Below are positions 36,863-47,278 of a DNA stretch of 64,000 nucleotides, piece after piece. A program made the translations under genes and the position numbers. Origin of the DNA: Mycobacterium sp. ENV421. GTDB lineage: Bacteria > Actinomycetota > Actinomycetes > Mycobacteriales > Mycobacteriaceae. The notes below the pieces were generated by a model that saw only the letters and a program-made list of their open reading frames with translations, was not told the origin of the DNA and did no database searches. The stretch spans positions 1-64,000 of the forward strand of contig NZ_PDHO01000013.1 of NCBI RefSeq assembly GCF_002887815.1, given 5' to 3'. The first letter of the stretch is position 1. Every line of letters begins with the position of its first letter.

Positions 36863-38068
36863 GTGACTGCCGCCGTACTTGGCTCCAACTCCGAGGTCGG
36901 GACGCTGCGAGTCGTCATCCTGCACCGCCCCGGTGCCGAACTGCAGCGGTTGACCCCACGCAACAACGACAAACTGCTGTTCGACGGTCTGCCGTGGGTG
37001 GCGCGGGCACAGCAGGAGCACGACGCGTTCGCCGACCTGCTGCGGTCGCGGGGCGTGGAAGTGCTGTTGCTGTCCGAACTGCTGACCGAGGCGCTCAACA
37101 GCGGGGCGGCCAGGATGCAGGGCATCGCCGCTGCCGTCGATGCGCGCCGCCTGGGATTGCCTCTGGCGCAGGAACTTTCAGCCTACCTGCGCAGCTTGGA
37201 GCCGGCGGCGCTGGCGCATGTGCTGATGGCGGGCATGACCTTCACCGAATTGCCCTCGGGCGCAACGTCGGACATGTCGCTGGTCCGGCTGATGCATCAC
37301 GGCGGCGACTTCGTCATCGAGCCGCTGCCGAACCTGTTGTTCACCCGCGACTCGTCGTTCTGGATAGGTCCTCGGGTGGCGATCACCTCGCTAGCCCTGC
37401 CCGCGCGGATGCGCGAAACCTCACTCACCGACCTCATCTACGCCCATCACCCACGTTTCCTCGGTGTGCGCCGCGCCTACGAATCGCACACGGCGCCGGT
37501 GGAAGGCGGTGACGTGCTGCTGCTCTCGCCCGGCGTGGTGGCCGTCGGAGTCGGGGAGCGCACCACCCCGGCGGGCGCGGAAGCATTGGCGCGCAGCCTG
37601 TTCGACGACGGATTGGCCCACACGGTGCTGGCCGTCCCGATCGCCCAGGAGCGAGCGCAGATGCACCTGGACACCGTCTGCACGATGGTGGACGTCGACG
37701 CGGTGGTGATGTACCCGGCGATCAGTGACTCGCTGTCGGCGTTCACCATCAAACGCACACCCGACGGGGTGAAGATCCTGGACGAGGTGCCGTTCGTGAA
37801 GGCGGCCGCCGACGCGATGGGAACTGCGCTGCGGGTCATCGACACCGGGCTGGACCCGGTGACCGCCGAACGCGAGCAGTGGGACGACGGCAACAACACC
37901 CTCGCGGTGGCCCCCGGCGTCGTCGTCGCCTACGAACGCAACACCGAAACCAATGCCCGGCTGCAGGATTCGGGTATCGAAGTGCTGCCGATCGCCGCCT
38001 CCGAGCTCGGCACCGGCCGCGGTGGTCCGCGCTGCATGTCATGTCCGGTGGCCCGGGACCCGCTGTGA
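36863..38068 (+). CDS. arcA: Arginine deiminase
   Basis: Converts arginine to citrulline and ammonia. 401 residues, one short of the M. tuberculosis enzyme. Hallmarks: [11 protein letters not shown], the DGGD-like [34 protein letters not shown] and the catalytic Cys391 in [12 protein letters not shown] 36863 is chosen because TACGGT lies 7 nt upstream (leaderless); GTG 36854 is inside that box region. No arcB or arcC is adjacent. Its stop overlaps the aldehyde dehydrogenase start by 4 nt. Confidence 0.96.
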   Translation: MTAAVLGSNSEVGTLRVVILHRPGAELQRLTPRNNDKLLFDGLPWVARAQQEHDAFADLLRSRGVEVLLLSELLTEALNSGAARMQGIAAAVDARRLGLPLAQELSAYLRSLEPAALAHVLMAGMTFTELPSGATSDMSLVRLMHHGGDFVIEPLPNLLFTRDSSFWIGPRVAITSLALPARMRETSLTDLIYAHHPRFLGVRRAYESHTAPVEGGDVLLLSPGVVAVGVGERTTPAGAEALARSLFDDGLAHTVLAVPIAQERAQMHLDTVCTMVDVDAVVMYPAISDSLSAFTIKRTPDGVKILDEVPFVKAAADAMGTALRVIDTGLDPVTAEREQWDDGNNTLAVAPGVVVAYERNTETNARLQDSGIEVLPIAASELGTGRGGPRCMSCPVARDPL

Positions 38069-39519
38069 CCGATCTGCTGATCGACGGGAAGCTGGTCCCC
38101 GGCGGGGCGGGCACGTTCAGCACCGTCAATCCGGCCACCGAGGAGCAGATCGGGCCGGCGGCCGACGCCGACAACGCGGACATGGACCGCGCGATCACCG
38201 CCGCGCGCGCCGCGTTCGACCACAGCGACTGGACCCGCGATGTGGCGCTGCGGGTGCATTGCCTGCGCCAGTTGCGTGCGGCACTGATCGCCGAGATCGA
38301 GGAACTGCGTTCGATCACCGTCGCCGAGGTGGGCGCCCCGGTGACCTTCACGTACGGCTCACACCTCGAAGGCCCGGTCAACGATCTGGCGTTCCCCGCC
38401 GACACCGCCGAAAGATTTTCGTGGAAAACCGATCTCGGGGTGGCATCCCCGATGGGTATCGCGACGCAGCGCTGGCTGGTCCGTGAGCCGTACGGGGTCG
38501 TCGGCGCGATCACGCCGTTCAACTTCCCGCATCAGATCAACCTCGCCAAGCTGGGGCCGGCCTTGGCGGCAGGCAATACCGTGGTCCTCAAGCCCGCTCC
38601 CGAGACCCCGTGGTGCGCCGCCCACATCGGCCGGATCATCGCCGAGCACACCGACTTCCCGCCGGGCGTGGTCAACGTCGTGACCGCCGCCGATCCCGGT
38701 CTGGGTGCGCAGCTGTGCCGGGACGCCCGGGTGGACGTGGTGTCGTTCACCGGGTCGACGGCCACCGGCGCCGCGGTGACGGCCGCCGCGGCCGACAACA
38801 TCACCAAGGTCTTCCTCGAACTCGGCGGCAAGTCGGCGTTCATCGTGCTCGACGACGCCGACCTGGGCCGGGCGTGCGGCGCGGCGGCTGTCGCGGTGTC
38901 CCGGCACGCCGGCCAGGGCTGTGCGTTCACCACCCGTCTGCTGGTGCCGCGCAACCGATACGACGAGGCCGTGGACGCGGCCGCCGATGCGATGGGCGGT
39001 ATCGCGGTCGGCGACCCGACCGATCCCGCGACGGTGTGCGGTCCGCTGATCTCGGCGCGTCAGCGTGACCGTGTGCAGGGCTATCTGGATCTGGCGTTGG
39101 ACGAGGGCGGCTCGTTCGCCTGCGGCGGACGCCGTCCTGGCGCACTGGACCGCGGATACTTCATCGCTCCCACGGTGATTCGGGGCCTCGACAATTCGGC
39201 CCGGGTGGCGCGTGAGGAGATCTTCGGCCCGGTGTTGGTGGTGCTGGCCCATGACGGTGACGACGACGCGGTCGCCATCGCCAACGACTCGCCCTATGGG
39301 CTGTCCGCGGCGGTGTGGAGTTCGGACCCGCAGCGGGCGACCTCGGTGGCGGCGCGGCTGCGGACCGGAACGGTCAGTGTCAATGGGGGAGTGTGGTATT
39401 CGGCCGACACCCCGTTCGGCGGCTACAAGCAGTCGGGCAACGGCCGTGAGATGGGGGTGGCCGGCTTCGCCGAGTACCTCGAGACCAAAGTGATCGCCAC
39501 CGCGGTGGGGACGGCGTGA
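38065..39519 (+). CDS. Aldehyde dehydrogenase
   Basis: 484 residues, NAD(P)-dependent oxidation of an aldehyde. Catalytic Cys286 ([10 protein letters not shown]) and Glu252 ([10 protein letters not shown]), cofactor loop [12 protein letters not shown], and the [15 protein letters not shown] segment after the first Rossmann strand. GTG 38065 overlaps the arcA stop and its own stop overlaps the next start by 4 nt, so arcA, this gene and two monooxygenases form a coupled run. Substrate unknown; the product could come from the alcohol dehydrogenase at 45-46 kb. Confidence 0.95.
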   Translation: MTDLLIDGKLVPGGAGTFSTVNPATEEQIGPAADADNADMDRAITAARAAFDHSDWTRDVALRVHCLRQLRAALIAEIEELRSITVAEVGAPVTFTYGSHLEGPVNDLAFPADTAERFSWKTDLGVASPMGIATQRWLVREPYGVVGAITPFNFPHQINLAKLGPALAAGNTVVLKPAPETPWCAAHIGRIIAEHTDFPPGVVNVVTAADPGLGAQLCRDARVDVVSFTGSTATGAAVTAAAADNITKVFLELGGKSAFIVLDDADLGRACGAAAVAVSRHAGQGCAFTTRLLVPRNRYDEAVDAAADAMGGIAVGDPTDPATVCGPLISARQRDRVQGYLDLALDEGGSFACGGRRPGALDRGYFIAPTVIRGLDNSARVAREEIFGPVLVVLAHDGDDDAVAIANDSPYGLSAAVWSSDPQRATSVAARLRTGTVSVNGGVWYSADTPFGGYKQSGNGREMGVAGFAEYLETKVIATAVGTA

Positions 39520-41258
39520 CCGGGCTGCCGTTCGATCCCGACGCGCTGCGCGCCCGTTATGCCCGGGAGCGCGAGATCCGGTTGCGCCCCGACGGTATCG
39601 GTCAGTACGTCGAGGTGGCCGGTGACTTCGCCGGCTTCGCCTCCGACCCGTGGTCCGGTGCGCCCGAACCCCGCGAGCCGGTCACCGACGAGGTCGATGT
39701 CGCGATCATCGGCGCCGGGTTCGGCGGTCTGCTGACCGGTGCCCGGTTGCGGGAACTCGGCGTCGCCGACATCCGGCTGATCGACAAGGCGGCCGACGTC
39801 GGTGGCACCTGGTACTGGAACCGATACCCCGGCATCGCCTGCGATGTCGAGTCCTACGTCTACATGCCGCTGTTGGAGGAGGTCGACTATCTGCCGACCG
39901 AGAAGTACGCCAAGGGCCCGGAGATCTTCGAGCACTGCCGGCGCATCGCCGAGCATTACGACCTCTATCGCGATGCCCTGTTGCACACCGAGGTCCGGCA
40001 GATCCGCTGGGACGAGCGCAGCGAGCGGTGGATCGTGGAGACCGATCGCGGTGATGCGATCCGCGCCCGGTTCGTCTCGATGGCGAACGGCTACCTGCAG
40101 AAGCCGAAACTACCCGGCATCCCGGGCATCGCGTCGTTCGCGGGTCACACCTTCCACACCAGCCGGTGGGACTACGAGTACACCGGGCGGGACCTGGAAC
40201 TGCTGGCCGACAAGCGGATCGGGATCATCGGTACGGGTGCCACGGCCGTGCAGTGCGTTCCGCACCTGGCGCGTGCCGCCGGTCATCTCTCGGTGTTCCA
40301 GCGCACACCGTCGTCGGTCGACGTCCGCGCCAACCGGCCCACCGACGCACAATGGGCCGCCACACTGACACCCGGCTGGCAGCGGCGTCGCATCGAGAAC
40401 TTCCAGCAGCTCACCGCCGGCGGCGACGCCGACGAGGACCTGGTGGCCGACGCGTGGACCAGCATCGTCAAGACGCTGCTGGTGATGCGGGACGGCGAGC
40501 TGGCCGACTTCGCGAAGATGGAGGAGGTCCGCGCGCGTGTCGACGCGACCGTCGCCGATCCGGCCACCGCCGAGGCGCTCAAACCGTGGTACGGCTACTT
40601 CTGCAAACGCCCGTGCTTCCACGACGACTACCTGGCAACGTTCAACCGCCCCAACGTGACTCTGGTCGACACCCACGGCCGCGGCGTAGAGCGCATCACC
40701 GAACGCGGTGTCGTGGTCGACGCTGTCGAGCACGAACTCGACTGCCTGATCTTCGCGACCGGATTCGAGGTGGGCACCGAGTACGCGCGGCGCACCGGGT
40801 TCGAGGTGCTCGGCCGGGACGGGATCACGCTGACCGACAAGTGGCGTGACGGCGTCCGGACGCTGCACGGTCTGATGGTGGCCGGCTTTCCCAACCTCTT
40901 CGTCGAAAGCATCGCGCAGTCCGGCTTCACGGTGAACTTCCCCTACCTGCTCGACGTCCAGGCCACCCATGTCGGATGGATCATCGCCGAGAGCCTGGCG
41001 CGCACCGTGACCCGCGTCGAATCGACGGCGGCCGCCGAGGACAACTGGGTGGACATCGTGGTGGGCAGATCCGCGGGGACCGCTGACCGCGCCAGGAACT
41101 GCACCCCGGGGTACTACAACCGGGAGGGCATGGCCAACGCCACCACTCGGCAGGGCAGCTTCTTCTACGGCACCCCAACCGAATACGCCGACATCCTGGC
41201 CGCGTGGCGGCAGGACGGCACGCTCGACGGGCTCGAGATCTCTCGAGGTGGTCTCTGA
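39516..41258 (+). CDS. Baeyer-Villiger-type flavin monooxygenase (first copy)
   Basis: 580 residues, longer than typical single-domain FMOs, in the range of cyclic-ketone monooxygenases. FAD motif IIGAGFGGLLTGARL near residue 64, the Baeyer-Villiger fingerprint FxGxxxHxxxW (FAGHTFHTSRWDYEY), NADPH motif IGTGATAVQ and the late ATGFEVGTEY. It inserts oxygen next to a ketone to give an ester or lactone. The substrate cannot be read; the cluster suggests a cyclic or branched ketone. Start overlaps the ALDH stop (GTGA). Confidence 0.93.
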   Translation: MTGLPFDPDALRARYAREREIRLRPDGIGQYVEVAGDFAGFASDPWSGAPEPREPVTDEVDVAIIGAGFGGLLTGARLRELGVADIRLIDKAADVGGTWYWNRYPGIACDVESYVYMPLLEEVDYLPTEKYAKGPEIFEHCRRIAEHYDLYRDALLHTEVRQIRWDERSERWIVETDRGDAIRARFVSMANGYLQKPKLPGIPGIASFAGHTFHTSRWDYEYTGRDLELLADKRIGIIGTGATAVQCVPHLARAAGHLSVFQRTPSSVDVRANRPTDAQWAATLTPGWQRRRIENFQQLTAGGDADEDLVADAWTSIVKTLLVMRDGELADFAKMEEVRARVDATVADPATAEALKPWYGYFCKRPCFHDDYLATFNRPNVTLVDTHGRGVERITERGVVVDAVEHELDCLIFATGFEVGTEYARRTGFEVLGRDGITLTDKWRDGVRTLHGLMVAGFPNLFVESIAQSGFTVNFPYLLDVQATHVGWIIAESLARTVTRVESTAAAEDNWVDIVVGRSAGTADRARNCTPGYYNREGMANATTRQGSFFYGTPTEYADILAAWRQDGTLDGLEISRGGL

Positions 41259-42823
41259 TGACAGCTCGGTACCTGACGGGCCGACTGCGGGCAGCGGTGC
41301 GGCACCGGTCACCGCGGGTGGCGATCATCGGCGCCGGGTTCGGCGGGCTGGCCGCCGCAGTCGCGTTGCGGCGCATCGGCGTCGACGACATCGCGATCAT
41401 CGAACGCTGCGACGGAGTCGGCGGCACCTGGCGGCTGAACACCTATCCCGGTGCGGCGTGCGACATCCAGAGCCACCTCTACTCGCTGTCGTTCGCACCC
41501 AACCGGAACTGGAGCCGCACCTACGCCCGGCAGCCCGAGATCCTGGCCTACCTGGAGTCGGTGGCCAGGGACTTCGATCTGGAACGGCACCTGCTGACCG
41601 GCACCGCGGTGCGGAGCATGCGCTGGAACGAACGAGCGCAACAGTGGCATCTCGACCTCGAATCGGTCGGTACCGGAAGCGGATTCGCGTTCTCGGCCGA
41701 CGTGGTGATCCATGCTGTCGGCCTGTTCGGCGAGCCCAAGCTGCCCGACATCGACGGGCTGACCGACTTCGGCGGGTCGATCATGCACACCGCGCGATGG
41801 GATCCGCGCGCCGACGTCACCGGCTGCCGGGTGGCGGTCATCGGCACGGGAGCCAGTGCGGTGCAGGTCGTTCCGGAACTGGCCAGGGACGCCGCCGAGC
41901 TGACGGTCTTCCAGCGCACACCGCCGTGGATGGTGCCCAAGGACGATCGCGCGTTCACCGCCGGCGAGCTCGACCGCTTCCGGCGTATCCCCTGGGCCGG
42001 GCGCCGCGAACGGTGGCGGCTGTGGAAGGAGCAGCACGACAACACCGCGTTGCGACTCGACGACCCCCGGGTGACCGGGCGGCAGGGTATTGCCGAAGAG
42101 TTCCTGCGCCGCAACGTCACCGACGAACAGCTCCGCGAGGCGCTCACCCCGGACTACCCGTTCCGCTGCAAGCGGGTGCTGCTCGGTGGCGACTACTACG
42201 CCGCGCTGCAGCAGGACAACGTGTCTTTGGTGACCGAACCCGTCGAGAAGGTCACCGAGGACGCGGTGTGCACCGCCTCATCGACCACCGAGGCCGACGT
42301 CATCGTGCTGGCCACCGGGTTCCAGACCAGCCGCTACCTCGCCGGCATCGAGGTCGTCGGCGTCGGAGGGCAGTCGCTGCACGAGCGTTGGGGCGAGGAC
42401 CCCAGCGCCTACCTCGGTGTCGCGGTCAGCGGTTTCCCGAATTTCCTGATGCTGTACGGGCCCAACACCAATCAGGGCGGCAACTCGATCGTGTACATCC
42501 TGGAGGCGGGGGCCCGGCTGGCCGCCGACGCGGTGGCGCGGCTACGCCGCACGGGCGGCACGCTGGAGGTGGACCCGGAAGCCGAGCGGCGATTCAACGA
42601 CGAGATCTCCGCCGAACTCGAACAGACGGTGTGGACGCAGTGCGGCAGCTATTTTCGCTCAGCCGGTGGTCGCATCGTCACGCAATGGCCATACACCGAA
42701 ATCGAATACGCCCGCCGCACGTGGCGGTTGAAGCCCGGCGACTGGATTCACCGGACGGACGGTCACAGTCCCCGCGGCCAGGACCCGATCACGTCGTCGG
42801 CCGCCAGGCGAGCCAGGTCCTGA
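41258..42823 (+). CDS. Baeyer-Villiger-type flavin monooxygenase (second copy)
   Basis: 521 residues, a distinct and shorter paralogue of the preceding gene. FAD motif VAIIGAGFGGLAAAVALRR, fingerprint FGGSIMHTARWDPRA, NADPH motif IGTGASAVQVV and ATGFQTSRYL. ATG 41258 overlaps the previous stop by one base, so they are co-translated. Two different enzymes in series suggest sequential oxygenation or different chain lengths; only the pairing is seen. Its 3' end overlaps the convergent CoA-transferase by 61 nt. Confidence 0.93.
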   Translation: MTARYLTGRLRAAVRHRSPRVAIIGAGFGGLAAAVALRRIGVDDIAIIERCDGVGGTWRLNTYPGAACDIQSHLYSLSFAPNRNWSRTYARQPEILAYLESVARDFDLERHLLTGTAVRSMRWNERAQQWHLDLESVGTGSGFAFSADVVIHAVGLFGEPKLPDIDGLTDFGGSIMHTARWDPRADVTGCRVAVIGTGASAVQVVPELARDAAELTVFQRTPPWMVPKDDRAFTAGELDRFRRIPWAGRRERWRLWKEQHDNTALRLDDPRVTGRQGIAEEFLRRNVTDEQLREALTPDYPFRCKRVLLGGDYYAALQQDNVSLVTEPVEKVTEDAVCTASSTTEADVIVLATGFQTSRYLAGIEVVGVGGQSLHERWGEDPSAYLGVAVSGFPNFLMLYGPNTNQGGNSIVYILEAGARLAADAVARLRRTGGTLEVDPEAERRFNDEISAELEQTVWTQCGSYFRSAGGRIVTQWPYTEIEYARRTWRLKPGDWIHRTDGHSPRGQDPITSSAARRARS

Positions 42824-45050
42824 TCCGTCAATCCCAGTGCACCGCCGAGGATGTCCGCGTTGTGCTGTCCCAGCAGCGGAGCCGCCGCAGCGACGAAGTG
42901 CCCGGTGACCGGCGGCCGCGGGTAGGGCAGTGGTCCGCACAGCGGGTGTGACGCCGTCTGGAAGAACCCACGTGCCTGCAGCGAGGGGTTGTCGATCACA
43001 TCGGGCGGCTGCAGAACGGGTGCCGCGGGTATCCCGGCGGCAAGCAATGTTGCGACGGCCTCGTCTCGGGGTCGGGTCGCAAGCCACTCGGCGAGATGGC
43101 CGTCGATGAGGTCGCCCGCCTCGGCCGTGTAACTCACGCCGTGAGCCCAGTTCGGTTGGCCGAGAAGCGCTGTGAGCGCGGCCCAGTCGGCATCGTGGCG
43201 GATGCTGACCGCCGCCCACTGGTCACGCCCGGCGCAGGCGTAGACGTTTTGCACGGCGAACTCGTGCCCGCGATTGCCCCGGCGGGTCAGCAGCACACCC
43301 GCGGCGTCGCGCTCGATCACCTGCAGCGCACTGGCATTGAGCACCACGTCGATCATCGGCACCTCGATCAGTTGCCCCTGACCGGTGCGCCGGCGGTGCT
43401 CCAGGGCGGCGAGGGTGAGGAACGCGGCGTGCACTCCGGCCAGCGGGTCGCACGCACCGCGCGGGGCGGTCGGCAGGCCGTCAGGATAGCCGGTGATCCA
43501 GGCCAGCCCCGCAAGCTGCTCCATCGTCATCGCGAAGCCCACCCGGTCGCGCCACGGGCCGTCGAGCCCGAACCCGGGCATGCGAACCTCGATGATCTGC
43601 TCGTTGAACCGGCGCAGCGCCTCGTACCCCAGCCCGAAGTTCTCCATCACCCGGGGCGTGAAATTCTCGATCACCACGTCGGCCTCGGCGACCATCCGAC
43701 CGAAAAGTGCTCTGCCATACTCGGATTCCAGATCCAGGGTCACCGAGCGCTTGCCGGAGTTGACGCCGTGAAAGACCCAGCTGTACTCCCACCACCGCTC
43801 GACGTCCGCACGGAACCCGCCGGCGAAGCGCATCCCGTCCGGGCGTTGCACCGACTCGACCTTGACCACGTCGGCACCCAGCATCGCCAGCAGGTGAGTG
43901 GCGGCCGGGCCGGCCCAGAACGCGGTCAGGTCCACGATCCGGACACCGTCGAGCGGCAGGCCCGCGCGGTCCGGCTTGTCCCGTGGCGTCCAGTCGGCCA
44001 CGGTGTCACCGACAGCGGGAGGCAACGCCGGCGGCAGTGGCGGCGTGCGACTCATCCGCCACGGCGGCCCCGGCGCGCGGAATCCGGCGGGATGATCGAG
44101 GAACGACTTCCGCGCGACGAAATGATCCATCCCGGAGAGTGTTTCACCGTTGCCGATGGCCGCCATCGGGATGCGGAACAACTCGGCCAGCTCGACTATC
44201 TCCGCGACGGTGTGCGTGGCGAACCAGTCGCCGATGCGGGCCCGGATGAGGTCGCGCTGTTCCCAGCGGCCCACCTGGAAACGCAACTCGGGAACGTCGG
44301 CCAGGTCGGGGCATTCGACCATCGCGCAGAAGTCCTGCCACTGCTGGCCGGTGGCCATCGAGATTCCGACGTAGCCGTCCTTGGCGCGTTCCACCGACGG
44401 CACCTCGGTGGAGCGGCCGACGACCTCGAGAAGCATCAGTTCTTTACGCAGCCAGGAGAACACCTGCATCGACGTGGTCATCGCTTCCAGCACCGACATG
44501 TCGAAGCTGCCGCCAGAGCGGTGCGCGGCGAGCGCGAAGAACGCGGCGTAGCTACCGGCGATGAACTCACCCAGGTCGCCGCCGACGGCGATCGGCGGCC
44601 GGTCCGGCTCTCCCCGTGACCCGGTCGAGCCACACCAGGCTTGCATGGTGAATTCGGTGGCCGGCAGTTCTGCCCACGGGCCTTCCCAGCCGAAGTTCGA
44701 CACCGTGACCACCGGTGTTGTGCAGCAGGCGATCTCGTTCGCGCTCAGGCCCAGCGCGGCGGCCTGCTGCGGGGTGGCACCGAGGATGACGATGTCGGCG
44801 GAAGCCAGCAGCGCGGCGGTGACCGACGGTACGGCGATGCTGTGTTTGCCGCCGGCCAGGAACGAGAAGAACGGGCTGTCGCCCTCGGACGGTGCGACAC
44901 CGACTGGTCGGTACCGGCGCAGTCGGTGACCGGTGGGGGGTTGACCATCACCACCTCGGCGCCGGCGTCGCGCAGCAGCTTGCCGCAGTAGGCGGTGGCG
45001 ATCCGGTTGCCGATCTCGAGCACCCGGATACCCGACAGGGGAGATGTCAC
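42763..45050 (-). pseudogene. Double-domain family III CoA-transferase (CaiB/BaiF) with a frameshift
   Basis: Two CoA-transferase domains in one protein. The N-terminal part starts at GTG 45050 with SPLSGIRVLEIGNRIATAYC and runs to VVMVNPP, then the frame is lost. The rest reads in another frame from PPTGHRLRRYRPVGV through a GGDLGEF motif, a second domain start GVRIVDLTAFWAGPAAT and the end at 42763. Adding one C (minus strand) to the run at 44935-44940 gives a continuous 762-residue protein. The enzyme class transfers CoA between acids. The shift may be a sequencing error, since the rest looks intact. Lies 8 nt after the alcohol dehydrogenase gene. Confidence 0.88.
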
Positions 45051-45058
45051 GGGCGCGC

Positions 45059-46210
45059 TCAAGCGATCCCGAAGTCGATGACGCCGCGAATCAACCGGCC
45101 CTGCATCAGGTCGTCGAAGGCGTCGTTGATGTCGTCGAGGCGGTAGCGGGTGGTGATCATCTCGTCGAGGCGCAGCTGTCCCGCGCTGTACATTCTTGCC
45201 AGCAGCGGGATTTCGGAACGCGGATTGCACGAGCCGAACACGGTTCCGCACAGGGTCTTGTTCATCAAGACCAGGTCTTGGATGTCCAGGTGGACCGGCA
45301 GCGGGCCGGACGGGGCCATACCGGTCAGGACACAGGTGCCGCCCTTGCGGGTGAGCGCCAGCGCGTCGCGCACATCGTCACCGGTGATGTCCGACGGCGC
45401 GACAACCACGCAGTCCGCCATCACCCCGCGCGTCAGGTCCCGAACCAGGTCTTTCGCATCGGCCGCCCAGACCGCGGTGTGGGTTGCCCCGAAGTCGACG
45501 GCCGACTTGCGTTTGTTCTCAAGGGGATCGACCGCCACGATCGTCGTCGCACCGTTGATCCGGGCGCCCTGGATGGCGGCGGTGCCGATGCCGCCGGCGC
45601 CGACCACCACGACGGTGTCTCCGCCGCGCACATTGCCGCGGCGGGCCGCCGAGCCGTACCCGGTCGGGACCGCACACGCCAGCAGAGCAGCGGGCACGAG
45701 CGGGATGTCCGGGTCGATCTTCACCAGCGAATCCGCGGCGACGACAGTGTGTTCGGCGAAGGCGCCGATCTTGGAGGTGTGGCCGACGTCGTGCCCGTCG
45801 AGGGTGTGGTGGCGAAAGGTGCCGTCGGTCGGCATGCCCGGCGTCAGCACCCCGGCGCCCTTGTCGCACAGGTACTCCATGCCCGACGCGCACCAGCGGC
45901 AATGCCCGCACACCGCGACGAAGGAGGTCACGACATGGTCGCCGGGAGCCAGCCCGGTGACGCCGGGACCGACCTCCACGACCACCCCCGAACCCTCGTG
46001 ACCGCCGATGGTCGGGGGACGCGAGGTCGGGGCATCCCTTGGTCCGGAGGGCGGTGACATGAAGCCGTTGCGGATGTGGTCGTCGGAATGGCACAGCCCG
46101 GCGGCGGCCATCTGCACCAGCACCTCGCCGCAGCGCGGGGGGTCGAGTTCGAAATCCTCGACCGACCAGGTGCCGCCGACCTCGCGGACGATCGCGGCGC
46201 GGCTTTTCAT
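45059..46210 (-). CDS. NDMA-type zinc-dependent alcohol dehydrogenase
   Basis: 383 residues, MDR superfamily. Catalytic zinc ligands are in AAGLCHSDDH and GGHEGSGVV; the structural zinc Cys cluster is CGHCRWCASGMEYLC; the cofactor motif is VVGAGGIGTAAIQGA. Actinobacterial relatives hold NAD firmly and can use nitroso-dimethylaniline as acceptor, often with mycofactocin. TAAGGT lies 7 nt before the ATG (leaderless). Divergent from the LLM gene, upstream of the CoA-transferase; it may oxidise an alcohol to the ketone used by the monooxygenases. Confidence 0.93.
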   Translation of the reverse strand: MKSRAAIVREVGGTWSVEDFELDPPRCGEVLVQMAAAGLCHSDDHIRNGFMSPPSGPRDAPTSRPPTIGGHEGSGVVVEVGPGVTGLAPGDHVVTSFVAVCGHCRWCASGMEYLCDKGAGVLTPGMPTDGTFRHHTLDGHDVGHTSKIGAFAEHTVVAADSLVKIDPDIPLVPAALLACAVPTGYGSAARRGNVRGGDTVVVVGAGGIGTAAIQGARINGATTIVAVDPLENKRKSAVDFGATHTAVWAADAKDLVRDLTRGVMADCVVVAPSDITGDDVRDALALTRKGGTCVLTGMAPSGPLPVHLDIQDLVLMNKTLCGTVFGSCNPRSEIPLLARMYSAGQLRLDEMITTRYRLDDINDAFDDLMQGRLIRGVIDFGIA

Positions 46211-46300
46211 GGCCCTGACCTTACGGCGCGGTCTATTCCCGGGTTCGCGGAGAGTGAAACGGGGCGCACGCTCCGGTTAGTCGGGGTTACGTTCACAGAC

Positions 46301-47227
46301 GTGGCAATCAAACTTGGACTTCAGATCCCGAACTTCTCCTACGGCACCGGCGTCGCCGAGCTGTTTCCGACCGTGATCGCGCAGGCCGAAGAGGCCGAGG
46401 CCACCGGGTTCGACTCGGTCTTCCTTATGGACCACCTCTATCAGCTGCCCGGGCTCGGTGCGCCCGAGGAGCCGATGCTGGAGGCCTATACCGCGCTGGG
46501 TGCGCTGGCGACGGCGACGAGCCGGGTTCAGCTCGGCACACTGGTCACCGGCAACACCTACCGCAACCCGGCCCTGCTGGCCAAGGAGATCACCACCCTC
46601 GACGTGATCAGCCAGGGCAGGGCGGTCCTGGGCATCGGCACCGGCTGGTTCGAACTCGAGCACGACTCGCTGGGCTACGAGTTCGGCACCTTCACCGACC
46701 GGTTCAACAAGCTGCACGAGGCATTGGACATCATCCTGCCGATGCTCAAAGGCGAGCGGGTGACCGTGGACGGCAAGCACTACCAAACCAAAGAGGCGTT
46801 CGCCAATCCCCGCTTCCGCGACCACATTCCGCTGATGATCGGCGGGAGCGGCGAGAAGAAGACAATTCCGTTGGCCGCCAAGCACTTCGATCACCTGAAC
46901 ATCATCGCCGGCTTCGACGAGCTGCCGCGCAAGGTCCAGGTGGTCGCCGACGCGTGCGAGAAGATCGGCCGCGACCCCGCCACCTTGGAGACCAGTGTGC
47001 TCGCGATCGCGCTCATCGACGAGAACATCACCGCCGACATGATCCCGGACGACTTCAAGCAGCAGGCCGTCTTCGGCAACCCGGAGCAGATCGCCGACCA
47101 GATCAAGACCAAGGTGCTCGACGCGGGCGTCGACGGCGTCATCCTGTCCGCAGCGACGATCAACGGGTACAAGCCGGGTGGCGTCGCCGCGGTCGGTGAA
47201 CTGCTGAAGCCGATGCTGGGGCTCTAA
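46301..47227 (+). CDS. LLM-class F420-dependent oxidoreductase
   Basis: 308 residues. Luciferase-like (β/α)8 fold with the opening KLGLQIPNFSYGTG, SVFLMDHLYQLPG, the TLVTGNTYRNPALLAK strand and GRAVLGIGTGWFELEH, plus IPLMIGGSGEKKTI. These fit the F420-using branch common in mycobacteria. TACGTT lies 7 nt before GTG 46301 (leaderless). The divergent gap to the alcohol dehydrogenase is 90 nt. Its substrate is unknown. Confidence 0.92.
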   Translation: MAIKLGLQIPNFSYGTGVAELFPTVIAQAEEAEATGFDSVFLMDHLYQLPGLGAPEEPMLEAYTALGALATATSRVQLGTLVTGNTYRNPALLAKEITTLDVISQGRAVLGIGTGWFELEHDSLGYEFGTFTDRFNKLHEALDIILPMLKGERVTVDGKHYQTKEAFANPRFRDHIPLMIGGSGEKKTIPLAAKHFDHLNIIAGFDELPRKVQVVADACEKIGRDPATLETSVLAIALIDENITADMIPDDFKQQAVFGNPEQIADQIKTKVLDAGVDGVILSAATINGYKPGGVAAVGELLKPMLGL

Positions 47228-47233
47228 CGCCTC

Positions 47234-47247
47234 GGCGAGATCGACAC
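47234..47247 (+). repeat. Left copy of a 14-bp inverted repeat flanking a DUF559 gene
   Basis: GGCGAGATCGACAC; the exact reverse complement lies at 48221-48234. A second shorter pair, GATCTCGCC at 47286-47294, pairs with 47234-47242 across 43 nt, giving a possible stem at the 3' end of the gene. Confidence 0.75.
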
Positions 47248-47278
47248 CATGGCTGTGGACCAGCCGGATTCGCGACCC

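Noticed and set aside
43096..44619. 507-codon open frame on the plus strand opposite the CoA-transferase
   Set aside because: Shadow of the CoA-transferase; no recognisable domain, and it would overlap a gene with strong family signals.
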